Source: Allacma fusca (Eukaryota > Arthropoda > Collembola > Symphypleona > Sminthuridae). From it: a stretch of DNA of 64,000 nucleotides. The stretch spans positions 58,625,131 to 58,689,130 of the forward strand of contig OX359247.1 in the NCBI GenBank assembly GCA_947179485.1, read 5' to 3'. Both the position numbers and the translations under genes were made by a program. The notes below the pieces were generated by a model. The model saw only the letters and a program-made list of their open reading frames with translations, had not been told where the DNA came from and ran no database searches. Shown piece by piece: positions 1-11,817 of the stretch (positions are counted from its first letter, which is position 1; each line of letters starts with the position of its first letter).

Positions 1-1969
1 TAAACTTGGGAGGTAGGATCTAATTTAAAACGGGCAAACAAAGTTTAGCAAATGCTTTGATCAATGTATGTAGAAACGAGCATTCTCTCTATAAACATCA
101 ACTATTATATTAATACTGTAAGACAGTTTCTTCAAGAATAGACTTAGTATTTTTCCAAAAGCAAAATTCCCTTAAAACGACAAACTATCAATGAGGTTGT
201 CTATTCAAAACGTATTTCAACGATAAATTATGTCCCTTTAGACACACTATACTTTTAACAGGATACAATTTCATGGAGTACCGTATTGTGTGCCATTATA
301 CCGCACGTAGCATACTGTATGTCGTACTCTCGTTATTAAATACCCCTTGTAAGAGGAGATTCTCCGCAGTGACAAAAATATTTGGACACAATTCTGTCGA
401 TTCCTTTGCGAAAAGTTGACACTATGAATATCCATTTGTAGGAGTGTTTTTATGAAAAGATGGCACTTTAACGGTAATAATTACCATAAACAGAATTATT
501 CTGTTTCTAGGTATTTTTGTTTGTTTCCCTGCGAAGTTTCTCCTTCCGATACCATATTCCTTTATTAAAGCAAGGTTTTGACGCTGCAACACGGTTGTGG
601 AGAGAATGTACTGCACTGAAATTTTTAAAAACATTTATAAATAACTAACCTCAGTATTTCTTGGCTCCAAGGAATAAGAAGATGCTACCACTCGGCTTAT
701 AAACAAACCTAATACAGATATGTCAGCCATAATTGAAATAGCAGAAAAACTGTATTGGAGGACAGTAAACTGTTTTGACAAATTATAACCATTCAACAAA
801 AGCTGGCCAAGCTGTTGTAAAGAAAGCACGTATAGTAGAACTAACATCTAGATGATTTTGCTTCTAGGAAACTCATATTTTTGGGTAGAAGAGGGCTCTA
901 AAATCCTTCGGAAATGCATGTAAAGGTCAGATGGCCAATTAGACCAATAATCCTACAGCTTTATTTGTAATATTACGATAACTCTTAACAATTTCGTGAA
1001 AGGAAGCAGTACACCTCATCCGGCATGAAAGGCTTTATATATACCTCATTTATCCGAATATTACACTGTTCAAATACTGCTTGTGTGTAGTGATGTTTGT
1101 GTTTTACAGTACTTCATCTTATCAGTACTGTTATCGTTCAAGTCCGCAGATTGCTATTTGGTTTTTATATATGTAAGTAAAAACCCAAAAGGTAAATCTG
1201 TATAGAATTTATTGTTAAGAGTATCAGATTAATCCATCCTTACTGGTTATTTGCGATGTTAGCTCGTATCAAATACAAATATCACAAAATTGTATTGGCG
1301 AACGACAGTATTCTTATTTTTATCAAAATCATGCAGACAGATTCTTTGTGCTAAACACCGGACCAGAACACATACTTATTCCTACGCTTGTGTGGCTGTT
1401 GTTTTAAAAAGCAAATCGATTTAGCTCGAGCAAATAATTGTACGCGAGAAAGTAATCACATCCTGTTTTTATTCAGAGTATTGTGGTTATCGAAGATAAC
1501 TTGTCTCGTTTCCGATTTACTCATTTCTTTAAATTCTATTTACATTTCTGTAATGACGAAGACTCCGTGTTTATATACCTTAATTGGGTTGGAGCCAGAC
1601 TTTCCTAGGAACGTGAAGCCATATTCTAACGACTGTGATCTTCTTTATCCTACAAATTAACATTTAAATACATTTTCTCATTTTTCAATTTTTAGATAAT
1701 TAGTTAATATTTTTGTATTTAATAGTTTTAGGCTAATTACAGGTTTTATTTAAATACCTCAACGTCATTTATTATGCACCCTCAGTTCTTACAGCATGTA
1801 TGTACATGTAATCCACACAGGTGATTTTGATGATGATTGTTTGAGTCTTATTTCTGAAATCACTTGATCTAGGGGTATATTTGACATTGGAGTTAAGGTC
1901 AAAGTTCAAAAAGTTTCTAGGGTTACATATATTAAACTCTAGGGTGACGTCACAAGTTAACTATCTCCG
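1..1969. other. No recognisable gene
   Basis: AT-rich sequence with only short ORFs. The longest (1388-1660, plus) has no recognisable motif, and I see no splice-linked extension. No repeat structure stands out. The last eight bases (1962-1969, TATCTCCG) are the probable left target duplication of element A. Confidence 0.5.
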
Positions 1970-2251
1970 TAGGGTTCCCACTTTTTTGAAACGTCATTCC
2001 GGGACAAATAATTTTAAATTTTGTTTACGTATACACGATTCCTAATTGTATTTTTCAGCCTTTTTGGCATCTAATAACATTTTCTTGTTTTCCGGTTTGT
2101 TCAAAAAAGAAACCAATTCACAACATGAAAAGGGCACATTAAACCTGTCTTGAAGCTTTGCCTTCACAAGTTTTGTTGACATTAAGTTTCTCTCGGCTGT
2201 CCAAATTTTCTTCATTAGGCTGAAATAACTTTCTGCAAAATCGTTGCTAAC

Positions 2252-2520
2252 CAGGCCTGGCATTCAAGTTCAAGTAAAACTTGACAAGTTCGGGTCAAGT
2301 TCAAGTTCAAGTCAAGTTCGGGTTACAAGTTAATTTGAACTTGACACTGAAATCTCAAGTTCGGGTCAACATGAAATTTGAACTTGATTTTAAGGCTCGA
2401 ATCAAGTTCATGGTCAGGTCTTCATTATAGACTTGACATCAATGCCATGATCAAGTTCGGATCACATAACCCCAAAACCATGAACATGAACTTGACTTTT
2501 CATGGTCAAGTTCTCATTCT
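2252..2520. repeat. Left subterminal CAAGTTC array of element B
   Basis: About fifteen copies of a 7-12 bp motif (TCAAGTTC, often followed by GGGTCAAG or preceded by ATGGTCAAG) occur in both orientations within 270 bp of the terminus. Clustered subterminal motifs of this kind serve as transposase binding sites in characterised hAT elements such as Ac; that role here is inference. Confidence 0.7.
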
Positions 2521-3027
2521 CATATAATACGCTGTAGATAATCGTTCTTATGCAGATGTCCTTGCTGAAGCTGTAAACGCTAATTTAAATCACAGCGTTT
2601 TCGCGTGCAAATGCTAGACCGGTATTTCTGTGTTTTCAACGAGCAACGTGCTCCGGGCTCAAATATTACAAGCTAAATCCTGTTGTATTTTCTTCTTCAC
2701 AACATCTTTTCAATTTTAACTTGATTTAAATTTTTGAATAATCATATTTTAAAAACAACTGGAAAATGAGCACATCTGAAAAGTCTCAACAGTGCGAAGA
2801 AGATGCTGATCCTGGAAGTCTAACTGCATCAAGTAGCCGGAAAAAATGACCTAACCCGGTCAAAAATTTCATGCATAATTATGCACATGTTTTACTCTAG
2901 CCGGGATTTATGTACATTATTATGTATACACGTACCATAATTTTATATGCATACCGTGTATGCATAAATAATTTGGAAATAACAAAATGCAATGATCTTA
3001 TAATGTCTACCGTAGCAATTATTGAAT

Positions 3028-5857
3028 TTATTCAGATTCTACAACATTGGGTAGCAGTACAATTTGAGTTGGGACATTGTTAGAAGGAACATTAGTGTAA
3101 TAGCAACTCTCTTCAACTGAGCTAGCCTGAAAGAGTTTTATTTTATTCTCTAATCGTACACTAAAAGCAGCAGAGTAGCTTCGCACTAACTGGGTAGTTT
3201 TCAACTCGGTACAAAGCAAAAAGCAACGTGTTTGGCCTAGTAAAAATGTAACAAGTATGATGGATTTAATCAGAAATATTTGGGATTTAATTTGTATCAC
3301 ACATGCACACCGTTTTGACGTAATATTTGATTGAATACCTAAATGTATATTATTAACATAACCTCGTTTATATGAATCGCAAGCAACAACTTCATCTGAG
3401 TAACCGAGTTTACGGATTAATTTTATTTCGTCCAAGTTTAAAATGTAAGGCCTGGACGCTCCTAACAATAGGCATCCCCATGAGTCTACTTTATACTTTT
3501 CTACCATTCTTCGCTTCTCAATAAGTTCCTCATAAAAATGGAGCGCAATTACATTTTTGAATAACTTGAAACCCGTGGTCAGTACATGAGAATTTTCCAC
3601 TATTTTATTGCTTATTTGGGCTTCAATTTTGTAGGACGCTTTGAAATATTTCAATAAAATCCCATTAAAATTTTCAAAATGAAACAATGAGTAGTTCCAC
3701 AGTGGACCCCAATTTTCAACACATTTTGTGGCATGTATTAGCAAGTGCACATTAAACGAGCAGAACGATGTTCCGTAGAGTCCTTCAACATTCTCAACAA
3801 ACGTTTTTAAGGTTTCACGGATTCCAGAAATGTCATAATTATGAACCCGCATTCCCAGAAGCAAAAATACTGGCTGCACAAATTTCAGAAAATGGACAAA
3901 ATAAGCACGGGGAAGAACATCCTTAAGAATAAATGGCGAAATAAATGTCCAGATACGCCATTCGCTTGACTTCCAGTGCTTACGTTCATCCAAGACTCGA
4001 ATAGTTCTGTCTGAAGTAAATGGCATTCTCCATTTCTCAATTCGGCCGTTTAAAGTTTGTAGCTTATTACCAATATAAAATTGCCTGTCTTTATATTTTG
4101 GGTCCAACCATGCATTGGTAAACGTTCGTGAAACTCCCAGTTCTATAGTATGCATATAGTCAAATACAAAACCCGAGACAATATCAAAATGTTTCAGCAG
4201 TAAAAGAGCACTAGCGTCTTGAATTCCATTAAAAGATTTTGTGGACGGATTAAGTTTTATTTGATCGCGATATAATTTCAAATCACTAACAAATTGATCT
4301 TGATTCCTGAGTTCGGCTGTGTGTGTTCTGTATATCCATTTATGGGATGACTCATTTTCCCAGAATGTTTCCCCCTTTTCCAAGCACCAAGGACAACCAA
4401 ATGATCCATTGAATTGGTTGATGCCTTGAAGAGAACACCGAGCGACTGAATCTGCTGCCAGTATGGGAAACAACACATGACTTGTTATACACTCATTAAC
4501 ATTTCGCCATTTAATACCCTCAGCAGTAACCTTGTTAAGCATTTGCACAATCGGGGGTAGAAACACGCGCATACAAGGCTTATCTTTACCAAACCACAGT
4601 GCTGCCACAAAAGTATATTTTCTTCTGAGTTTATAACTCAGCTCGTTTATGGATAAGAGAAAGGGTGATATCGAAAAATTGGAAGAGCGATAGCACGGAA
4701 CCCCATCACAATTCATTGTTGCAGTGAAGTCAAACGGTAGCAAAGGCAGCTGTCTGTATTTTTGCCCGTGAAATATTTCTCGATACGAGGTTTGGTCTTC
4801 ATTTGCGTCTGTTGTTCTTGTTTTCAAATTTTTGAACAAATTCGAAGATACCTCTTCTTGTTGCAGAATGCTTTCCATGGACTTATGTACGTCAAATGTA
4901 ATAAAAAAATTGTTTCTGGTGGATGTGTGGCATTTAGGGCAAATGTTTCCATTTTCCGGCATCAAATTCTTGCAGGACTTACAATAGTAGTGGTAGTTCA
5001 GGGACTCATATGTAATACTCAGTTCCTTCTTCAGCAGGAATTTTGAAGATGGGAAGTTGCAGCCAGGACAGAATATTCTGATTAAATCCAGAAGATGCTG
5101 CACCCCGTCACTGGTCAGTCTATGCCTTAATAAAAACGCGAACACTAACAATGATCCTTCCTTAACAGTAAGATTTGGATGAATATACGGTTCTTCCTAA
5201 AAATATGCATATAATTTTGGTAAGATTTATTATGAAAGCTTATTTGGCAATGAATGTACACATACATATTATAGATTTTCTAAATGGCATTTCGAAAATG
5301 CAGCTATACCTCAGAAAATGCTGTTGAGTCTGTGGGACATGTCTCACCAGAGTCACTTCGTGTTTCTTCGTTGTTTGTACTGTCACCATCGGTAAAATCA
5401 TCACCTGAGAGGCAATCATTCTCCTAAAAATTCATAAAAAATTTAAACGCGTGAACGCAGATATTTGTTCCAAATTATTCTGTGTTGGAAAGTTAAACAA
5501 TGTAAAATAAGCAGTCACAATTTTGTCATTTGTAAGCGAAGCATCATCATTGAACTCTTGTTCCACATATTGTATAGCTGATTCACATGCCTCGAAACGT
5601 CCTGCGGTTTGGGATCTTTGAAGCCGTTTCTGAAATGTTAATAAATGCAATTCCATGGAGAATTAATTGTAAGAATATAATATGCATACAAAGTAATTGA
5701 AAGTTTTAAATACTATAATTACTATTATAATAACATAAACACGACTACACACCTTTATATTGTACTTGGTTTGCCTTGGGACTCCTTTTTGAATCTGAAA
5801 TACTGGGCTTTTAAGATATCTTTTATAATTTTGACGGCCCATTTCTTCAAAATTCAA
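3028..5857 (-). CDS. Tnp2-like (CMC/EnSpm-type) transposase
   Basis: This is the catalytic protein of element C, expected to cut and join its terminal inverted repeats in the nucleus. The main exon is 5196-3028. Numbering from codon 5151, it has paired CxxC motifs (CPGC at 28, CKSC at 57, CPKC at 71) suggesting zinc binding. It then shows the Tnp2 block CDGVPCYRSSNFS (Asp149), AADSVAR (Asp234), GCPWCLEKGE, DYMH (331-334, the D(2)H signature) and FHFENFNG (Glu493). The three acidic residues are candidate DDE catalytic residues. Upstream exons are supported at 5423-5310, about 5629-5435 and 5857-5753, in phase except that the donor near 5440 is not resolved. The N-terminus MNFEEMGRQNYKRYL is proposed from the 5857 ATG. 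No stop interrupts the main exon, so the protein may be functional. Confidence 0.8.
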
Positions 5858-6394
5858 ACTGTACAGAATCTATTTTATTATTTAAAACCATATAGTTTTC
5901 TAGGTATAAACAATCGTTGTAGAGGCAGAGTGAACCAAGTTGATTGTCGGTAAGAAGCAATATGAACTAATTTTCGTCTTGGCTGAAATCAAGGTTAATA
6001 ACATCGCCGCAAGTTAGAAATCAGAATCGTCTAAGTACAGTGCAAAGGGTCTCCATATATTTCAGTTGGTTTCAACTTTGCCCACTTTAAGCAAGATAAA
6101 AAGCCGTCATTTTGCTTCTTATCTAAAATGCACTTGGTACATTTTGGCTCTATAACGACCGTCTACTCTAAAGGTGCTTATTCTTTCTTTGCCAAACAAG
6201 GTTTACGCGCTTTTTAATTTCAGTTATTATGTTGTATGCTGCAGTCACGCAGGCGCCAAATTTTGGCAGGTATCAATATTCGGTGTGTAACGGCCTTGTT
6301 GCATCATTCAGTGGGTCCACATTGCCACATAGCAACACAATATTTCCTTTTCATTAAATTTTCAGGCATATTTTTAGGCAGAAGACAAGGGAAA

Positions 6395-7965
6395 ATGGTC
6401 TTTTCGGAACATTTATTGGTTTTTTGGACTGAGGAAAATAAGTATTCTTGCATTGCCCGTTCCAGTATTGCGAATGGATTGTTGAGGAAAGAAAGTGATG
6501 AAAACCTTTTTGCACTGCCTGAAGTTGAAATATCTTTCAATCGAAAAGTGTACTCCGCGCAAATAATTTATGGAGGTGAGCGTTGTGCTTTATTTGTATC
6601 AGTACTGAAAATTTAATTATTAATAATATATTAGTTAATGTTGCGTTACGTCCGTGCATTACTTCGAGATTTCCGATTGACTAAAATTTATATGTACATA
6701 CTTGAAGACGTTGCATGTAAAATAATAATTTTCGTTCAACCCGTTTCTTTTTCTCAGGCCCAAATCCAAAAAATGTGAACTCATATTTAGATTCATTGGG
6801 CAAATCTCATGGTCATTTGAAACCTCAAGAAACTCGGCAATCAAACACAACAAAGGTAAGTTGCAGTCTTAAATAATAGATCTGCAGTATTAATTTTAGT
6901 AGTTTGATTTTAAAATGAAATATTAGTAAAAATATTTTATATTTCTTGTTCAGAAAGGGAGGAAACGCAAATCCGAAGACACTGGAGCAGTCATTGATGG
7001 GATTATCGAATCACTGGATCAGAATCTTGCACATGAAGCTCCTCAACCAACCTCATCCCATGGCGATATCGATACTGATCACAATTCTTTGGATTACGAA
7101 AAACGTATTAGAAAATTAAGCAAAAAATTGAGGAAGGCTGAATCTACAGTTGACACGTTGAGGTCTGAACTCTCCGAGGAACAGTCCCTTCGAGAGAAAT
7201 ACCAATGTAAGTGTAAACCATTACATTTGCTTTAAAATTGTATTCAAGGAATTTTAATTTTGTACCAAGTTGAACAATAATTCCTACTTTGTTTCCATTA
7301 GGCAAATCCAAAAACATGCGCAAGAAGCTCCTTAAATATCAGCAAGATAGGACGGTAGTATAAAAATTAACAATAGCAAACTTTAACTTAAAATTAAGTT
7401 TTATGCAATATGATTTCAAATTGCCAATCGTTTAATGTTATTACTTATATTTTTATGACGTGTAATGATTACATGCATTTTAATTTAATTTAGACGCTGG
7501 TAGACATTGGTAGTGGAGTAACGTTGAACTCGGCTCTTCTGGAAAGGGCAAAAATATTTTCATCTTCCCCAGCCGTTTTGGGTCGCAACATTTTTCGTTT
7601 GGCTTTCGAAGAGTCTGAAATTGTAGGGAAGTCCTTGTTTGGTCGGGTGTGTAACGCAAATAAGCAGCTTCCACTTAAACCTTCTGTCGACGCCATCAAA
7701 CGAGATGCTGTTATTAGTAAGTATCATAAATATATTAAAAGCACTTACTAATAATTATTTACTGACCGAATACATTGTAGTCGTGTATGGCGTTTAATTT
7801 ACAACAATCAACATCATTTGTCTAGGTTACTGCTCATCGGTTTTGGAAGAAGATTGCAAGCAGTCCGGAACAAAATTTGATAAATTGTTAATTCGTAGTA
7901 AAATCTCGAAATCTCTGGGAGAGTACATACGTGAGGTGACGTATAAAGCCCAGAAGACAGACTAG
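6395..7965 (+). CDS. BEN-domain protein encoded inside element C
   Basis: Six exons join in frame at good GT-AG sites: 6395-6575, 6758-6855, 6954-7206, 7302-7354, 7494-7716 and 7826-7965. They give about 315 residues. Order: an N-terminal segment (MVFSEHLLVFW...), a basic patch (KGRKRKSED), a charged coiled coil (KRIRKLSKKLRKAES through SELSEEQ), then a C-terminal region resembling a BEN domain (GRNIFRLAFEESEIVGKSLF, then KQLPLKPSVDAIKRDAV). BEN domains bind DNA or chromatin proteins. The gene starts about 540 bp from the divergent transposase gene and lies wholly within the element's TIRs, so I read it as a second element protein, perhaps a DNA-binding accessory factor. The BEN call is from pattern memory; a host gene captured by the element is the alternative. 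Confidence 0.65.
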
Positions 7966-8412
7966 ATTGGTTCAGACGAACAGTAATTTTATAATTTATG
8001 TTCATGCACTATATACTTATTATCATTCAATTTTAGTATGCATTTCTTGAAAACAAATAAATAACATTTGATTATGTAACCAACATGTGGTAAAATCATT
8101 TGCATTACTTAATTTTAACTCTATTTTTATTGTTCAACATATTAATATTTATAAATTTTCATACTTACAGAATACTAACAACATATGCATAACAAATGAC
8201 AACAATCGTTCATAATTTTTTATGCAGAAGGAATGCATAATAGTCTGTGCATAAAAAAGCGTCCCAAAAATATGTATAAAATCGTTTGCAAAATATGCAC
8301 AGAGACCTGTACATAATTATGTAGCCAGATTTCCGACCGGGAAGGTCCACAAGCATTTCACATTTTGCGATTCTACAAAAAAATACAGCTGCAAACACTG
8401 CTCGTAAGTGTA

Positions 8413-8458
<46 letters not shown>
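8413..8458. repeat. (TA)n microsatellite
   Basis: An uninterrupted TA dinucleotide tract of about 46 bp sits in the intron of the element B BED-finger remnant. It creates short IYIYIY ORFs on both strands that are not genes. Confidence 0.95.
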
Positions 8459-8461
<3 letters not shown>

Positions 8462-8769
8462 GTTTCAGTTGTCCTGGCACAGACCTACTAACTCCTAAAA
8501 GAATGTTAGAAGACATCATTTGTGTTTGTCTGTGCTTGAAGGGATGGTTGAAATTCAAATCTCAAACCAATTTTGATGAAATCCATGCATCATTCAAAAA
8601 ATTCTACGGGAAATCTAGTTATTTTTATATTCTCTTATTATAAGTTTTATCAATCATTACTCCTAAATTTTGATATTCAATTTTAAAAAATGAATGGAAA
8701 TTAAATCTCAGATAATTTGTTAGCCTTTCTAATTATAAGTATACATATAACACTATAACTAGAAATTCA

Positions 8770-9009
8770 AGTCCATGGTCAAGTTCATGGTCAAGTTCAT
8801 GGTCAAGTTTATGGTCAAGTTCATGGTCAAGTTCCATTCATGGTCAAGTTCGCCGAAATTAACTTGATTATGTGAACTTGATTACTCCGGTTCGTACCTA
8901 CTTTTAAAAAATCAAGTTCAAGTTCGGATCTTAATTATGGTGATATAATCAAGTTCGGGTCAAGTTCAAGTGCGAATCATGAGTTGAACCGAACTTGAGG
9001 CCAGGCCTG
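8770..9009. repeat. Right subterminal CAAGTTC array of element B
   Basis: It contains at least six near-tandem copies of ATGGTCAAGTTC at 8775-8850, then scattered CAAGTTC/GAACTTG motifs up to the TIR. It mirrors the left array at 2252-2520. Confidence 0.75.
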
Positions 9010-10034
9010 TTGCTAACAGGAATTAATAGCACGAACGATACAAGCTTGAATAGGTCAGGACATTGATCATTCTTAAAAAACTCAGCCCACTTTGCACCGA
9101 CCCATCTCACGATCACCGATCACGATAAAAAACTCAAGTTTGACGAAGTGAGCAAAATTCATTGTACAGTTGGTCCTCGTTTAATTTAATACCGAGTGCA
9201 ACGGCAATATTTAGTAAATAAGCCATTGATACTAAGAATTCCTCTGATTTAAAATTTAGTAGTTCCATTTTCAAAAAAAATTAGTATCACTGAAATCAAA
9301 ATGTCTGCTTAAATGGGTCTGCAGTGATTTCAAAAAAACCCAAAGCTTCCAGTTCAAAGCGCTTTTGCATTGTTGCGGGGGTAAATTTTTCAGAATTGCA
9401 TACTTCCGTAAAATTTATAGTATCGGTTTACAGAACTTTCCATAAGAGATTTCATTAGGGACTGTGTACTAATGACATCACTCCAAATTGCCCACTTTTG
9501 AACACCCCTTCCCCAAAATCACATCAAATCATATTCTGTCAACCCCACCCCCACCATCTGACGTCATGTGAAATACTCATGTATTCATTAATACAATAAA
9601 GGCTGCATCCTTGATTAAACCGGGATTTAGTAAAATATTAATAATTTGTGCATATTGTGTGGCTGGATTCCGATGTCTGTGAAAGCCATCAAAAAGATTT
9701 GTAACTGAATTCTAAAATATCTAAGATTACTGCTTTTACGTAGTACAATAAACCCTCGTTATTTTTGTATGATGTCAGACAACACTTGCCCCTCCCCTCC
9801 TCCTGTCACCCGAAGTCACTCATTCTGCAACTCCCCATCCCCTCTAAATGTATGACGTCACAGCATTAGTACTCAGTCCCTTATGGCGTAAACTTCCGTA
9901 GAAGTACAATCTTACACTCCAACATTAAAATGGGCGAATTCATTTATTGTAAAATAATGTGCACAATGTATATATACATAGGTAACATTACATTAGGCAT
10001 TCTACTTTCGCAGCAACTTCATTGATGTTATGAC

Positions 10035-10924
10035 CAGGGTTGCACAAATGAAAATGCCCTAGGTTTTATGCCTGCCCTCCTGAAAATGCCCTGAAAATGC
10101 CCAAAACGCCGAAAATGCCCTGAAAATGCCCAAAACGCCGAAAATGCCCTGAAAATGCCTTACTTTGAAAATGCCCGCATTTTGGGCATATTCGGCATTT
10201 TTACAGAAACTTATACACTATGACCATTATTCCTCCTTTAACGGATATAAGGGAGTTTTTCATAGCATAATCAAACCCATCCAGTTTTAGAAAATGTTAT
10301 AGTTGATTTTAAAAAACAGAATTTAATTCGTCTAATTCGTTATTTATGGCCAGTGGTTATTTCAATAATCCTTAATAAAAATTTAAACCCCAACAGAGTT
10401 GCAAGCATTCAACGCTGTGCATTATAAAAAATGTAACCACAAATACATTTATGTAGATGATGACGAGTTTTGAAGCTCACAAACAAGATATTTTTTATCT
10501 TTTAACAACTATTTTATCTTTTTGTGTTGCATCTTTGCCCGAATATGTTTGTTCTTGAAGTCTAAATAATTACAGACACGGTGTACAAGCAAATTTTTAC
10601 AACAAAATAAGTAAAATAGAATTATTATTATTTTTCCATAAATATGTCTATATCAACTTGCTCCAGGTTTCAACCGTTTTTTTCTATAATTTTATCATGT
10701 AATCCAGTTGAATATTAAAATTATTTGCAACATACTGTCTTGTGACTTGTTTTGCAAAATTAGCAGGTAGCTAAAGCTATATATTTAAAAAATTGGAGCG
10801 AATATGCCGAAAATGCCTGCTCTAGGCTGAATATGCCCAAAATGCCCAAAGTGCCATAGATGCCCAAAATGCCATGAAATGAAAATGCCAAAAATGCCAT
10901 GGCATTTTCAATTGTGCAACCCTG
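10035..10924. mobile_element. Element D: hAT MITE with GAAAATGCC subterminal repeats and 8-bp TSD
   Basis: The left terminus is CAGGGTTGCACAAATGAAAA and the right terminus in reverse complement is CAGGGTTGCACAATTGAAAA. The target site GTTATGAC is exactly repeated at 10027-10034 and 10925-10932. At least eight copies of GAAAATGCC(C) lie within 170 bp of the left end, and a similar cluster lies at 10795-10905. There is no coding capacity. It is inserted in the transposase region of element A and is therefore younger than A. Confidence 0.92.
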
Positions 10925-11817
10925 GTTATGACATACAACCTTGCGATTAACAGCAGGCCAGTCACTTTGTTCCTTCAAAAGAAAATATGACTTAAAACCT
11001 GACCTATTAGAAAGGAATCCGTCCAGAGCTGGAAGTAAGGAAAGCCGCATCCACAAATTCACATAACTGTTTTAAAGAGTCTAATCTCTGCGCAGACGGG
11101 CTAGATTCGCTACAAACCTTTACAACTAAGCCTTCAACATCCATTGATAATTTATTGCATGCACTTTTCACAGCGTTGTGTGTAATGTGATATTTGCAAT
11201 TAACAGCAACAATTGATGGACTTTCTACCTGGAATTTCTAAAGCACATAATTTTGGCGTAATTGATGGTCGCATTGTAACAGCAAATATGCTGAATTTTT
11301 AATCGTCTCCAGATTTTTCGGTTACAAAAATCAAAACTTTTTTAGTTTCCGCACCTGCTTTCTCTAGGTTTTTAGGAACTTTACATGTGAAATTTAACAA
11401 ACCCAAATTCTTCATACTTCACAGAGAAAGTCGCTTTACACACTAAACTCCTAGCAGGGGTCTGGTTATCTTTGCCATTTCGACGTAACCAATTTTTTGA
11501 ATTGACAACCTCTTCCCATATAGAATTGTAAAACCTAGACCTTTTTAATTATTACCTGATGTGATAAATGATTTTGTTACGCTTGTAATCACATTTTTAT
11601 GATTTTATTAGTTTAATGTAGATGTTCTCGTTTGAATCGACCTCCTCTAGAACGAAATGTTTTATTTTTATCTTAAAAACTCTAATAATTTTCATACCTT
11701 TTTGAGCTCGACGTTTCCGGGACATTTACGTGTCCCGGAATACACCCTTCCGGGACACGGGACAACGACTGTCATTCCGGGACTGTCCCGGGCATTTCGG
11801 GACGTCTGGGAACCCTA

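Larger units (their letters stand above)
2855..8341. mobile_element. Element C: CMC/Tnp2-like DNA transposon carrying a BEN-domain gene
   Basis: The left end begins CCCGGTC, and the right end read in reverse complement also begins CCCGGTC. Similarity continues for about 35 bp through AAATTT/AAATCT to the palindromic block CATAATTATG. TGCATAATTATGCA-like palindromes recur near both ends (2870-2970 and 8160-8330). The flanking dinucleotide is AA on both sides. Removing the element with one AA copy restores the BED-finger frame of element B exactly, apart from one stop codon. It encodes a Tnp2-like transposase (minus) and a BEN-domain protein (plus) transcribed divergently. CMC elements usually make 2-3 bp duplications, but these termini are not the classical CACTA. 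Confidence 0.75.
2766..8643 (+). pseudogene. BED-finger N-terminus of a hAT transposase, interrupted by element C
   Basis: An ATG at 2766 opens a serine- and acid-rich leader ending ...SSSRKK near 2846. After element C the same frame resumes at about 8342 as KVHKHFTFCDSTKKYSCKHC. This is the start of a BED zinc finger (aromatic-rich lead-in, then C-x2-C) as found at the N-terminus of hAT transposases. Exon 2 ends near 8401 at a GTAAGT donor. The intron holds the (TA)n tract, and exon 3 (from about 8470 after TTTCAG) continues ...TPKRMLEDIIC and stops at 8643. No catalytic domain follows, so this is an internally deleted copy. One in-frame TGA lies at the junction. Confidence 0.65.
2252..9009 (+). 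mobile_element. Element B: hAT-type transposon with perfect 8-bp TSD
   Basis: Termini are CAGGCCTGGC on both sides, the right one read in reverse complement, and similarity continues into TTCAAGTTC. The target site TTGCTAAC is present intact at 2244-2251 and 9010-9017, an exact 8-bp duplication inside the transposase reading frame of element A. Both subterminal regions are packed with CAAGTTC-type motifs. Without nested element C it is only about 1.27 kb, so it is a non-autonomous derivative that keeps just the start of a BED-finger ORF. TIR type, TSD length and the BED finger all agree with hAT. Confidence 0.88.
2042..11290 (-). pseudogene. hAT transposase remnant of element A, split by elements B and D
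   Basis: On the minus strand, 2047-2251 encodes a typical hAT C-terminal dimerisation segment (NDFAESYFSLMKKIW, then AERN and STKLVKAKLQ). It continues upstream across element B at 9018 and above with AEFFKND, LFKLVSFVL and IPVSN, which is the sequence hAT proteins carry just before that segment. Near 10935-11290 the same strand shows a hAT-like mid region: KYHITHNAVKSACNKLS, DVEGLV, then SLLPALDGFLSN and GFKSYFL. Many stops and frame changes lie between these blocks, and B (2252-9009) and D (10035-10924) interrupt the frame. The gene is clearly dead. The N-terminal part is not resolved. Confidence 0.75.
1970..11817 (-). mobile_element. Element A: decayed hAT transposon hosting nested insertions
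   Basis: The left end begins TAGGGTTCCCA and the right end, read in reverse complement, also begins TAGGGTTCCCA. Next to both ends are repeated TCCGGGAC/GTCCCGGA motifs, especially 11715-11815. The flanks are TATCTCCG on the left and TAACCTCCG on the right, an imperfect copy of what would be an 8-bp duplication as in hAT elements. Removing inserted elements B and D leaves about 2.2 kb, a plausible size for a hAT transposon. The internal minus-strand sequence is a decayed hAT transposase. Ends and class are well supported; exact termini could shift by a base. Confidence 0.75.

Noticed and set aside
8210-8643. Short ORFs with IYIYIY runs on both strands as genes
   Set aside because: They cross the (TA)n tract. 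Only the plus-strand pieces with BED-finger residues are meaningful, as exons of the element B remnant.
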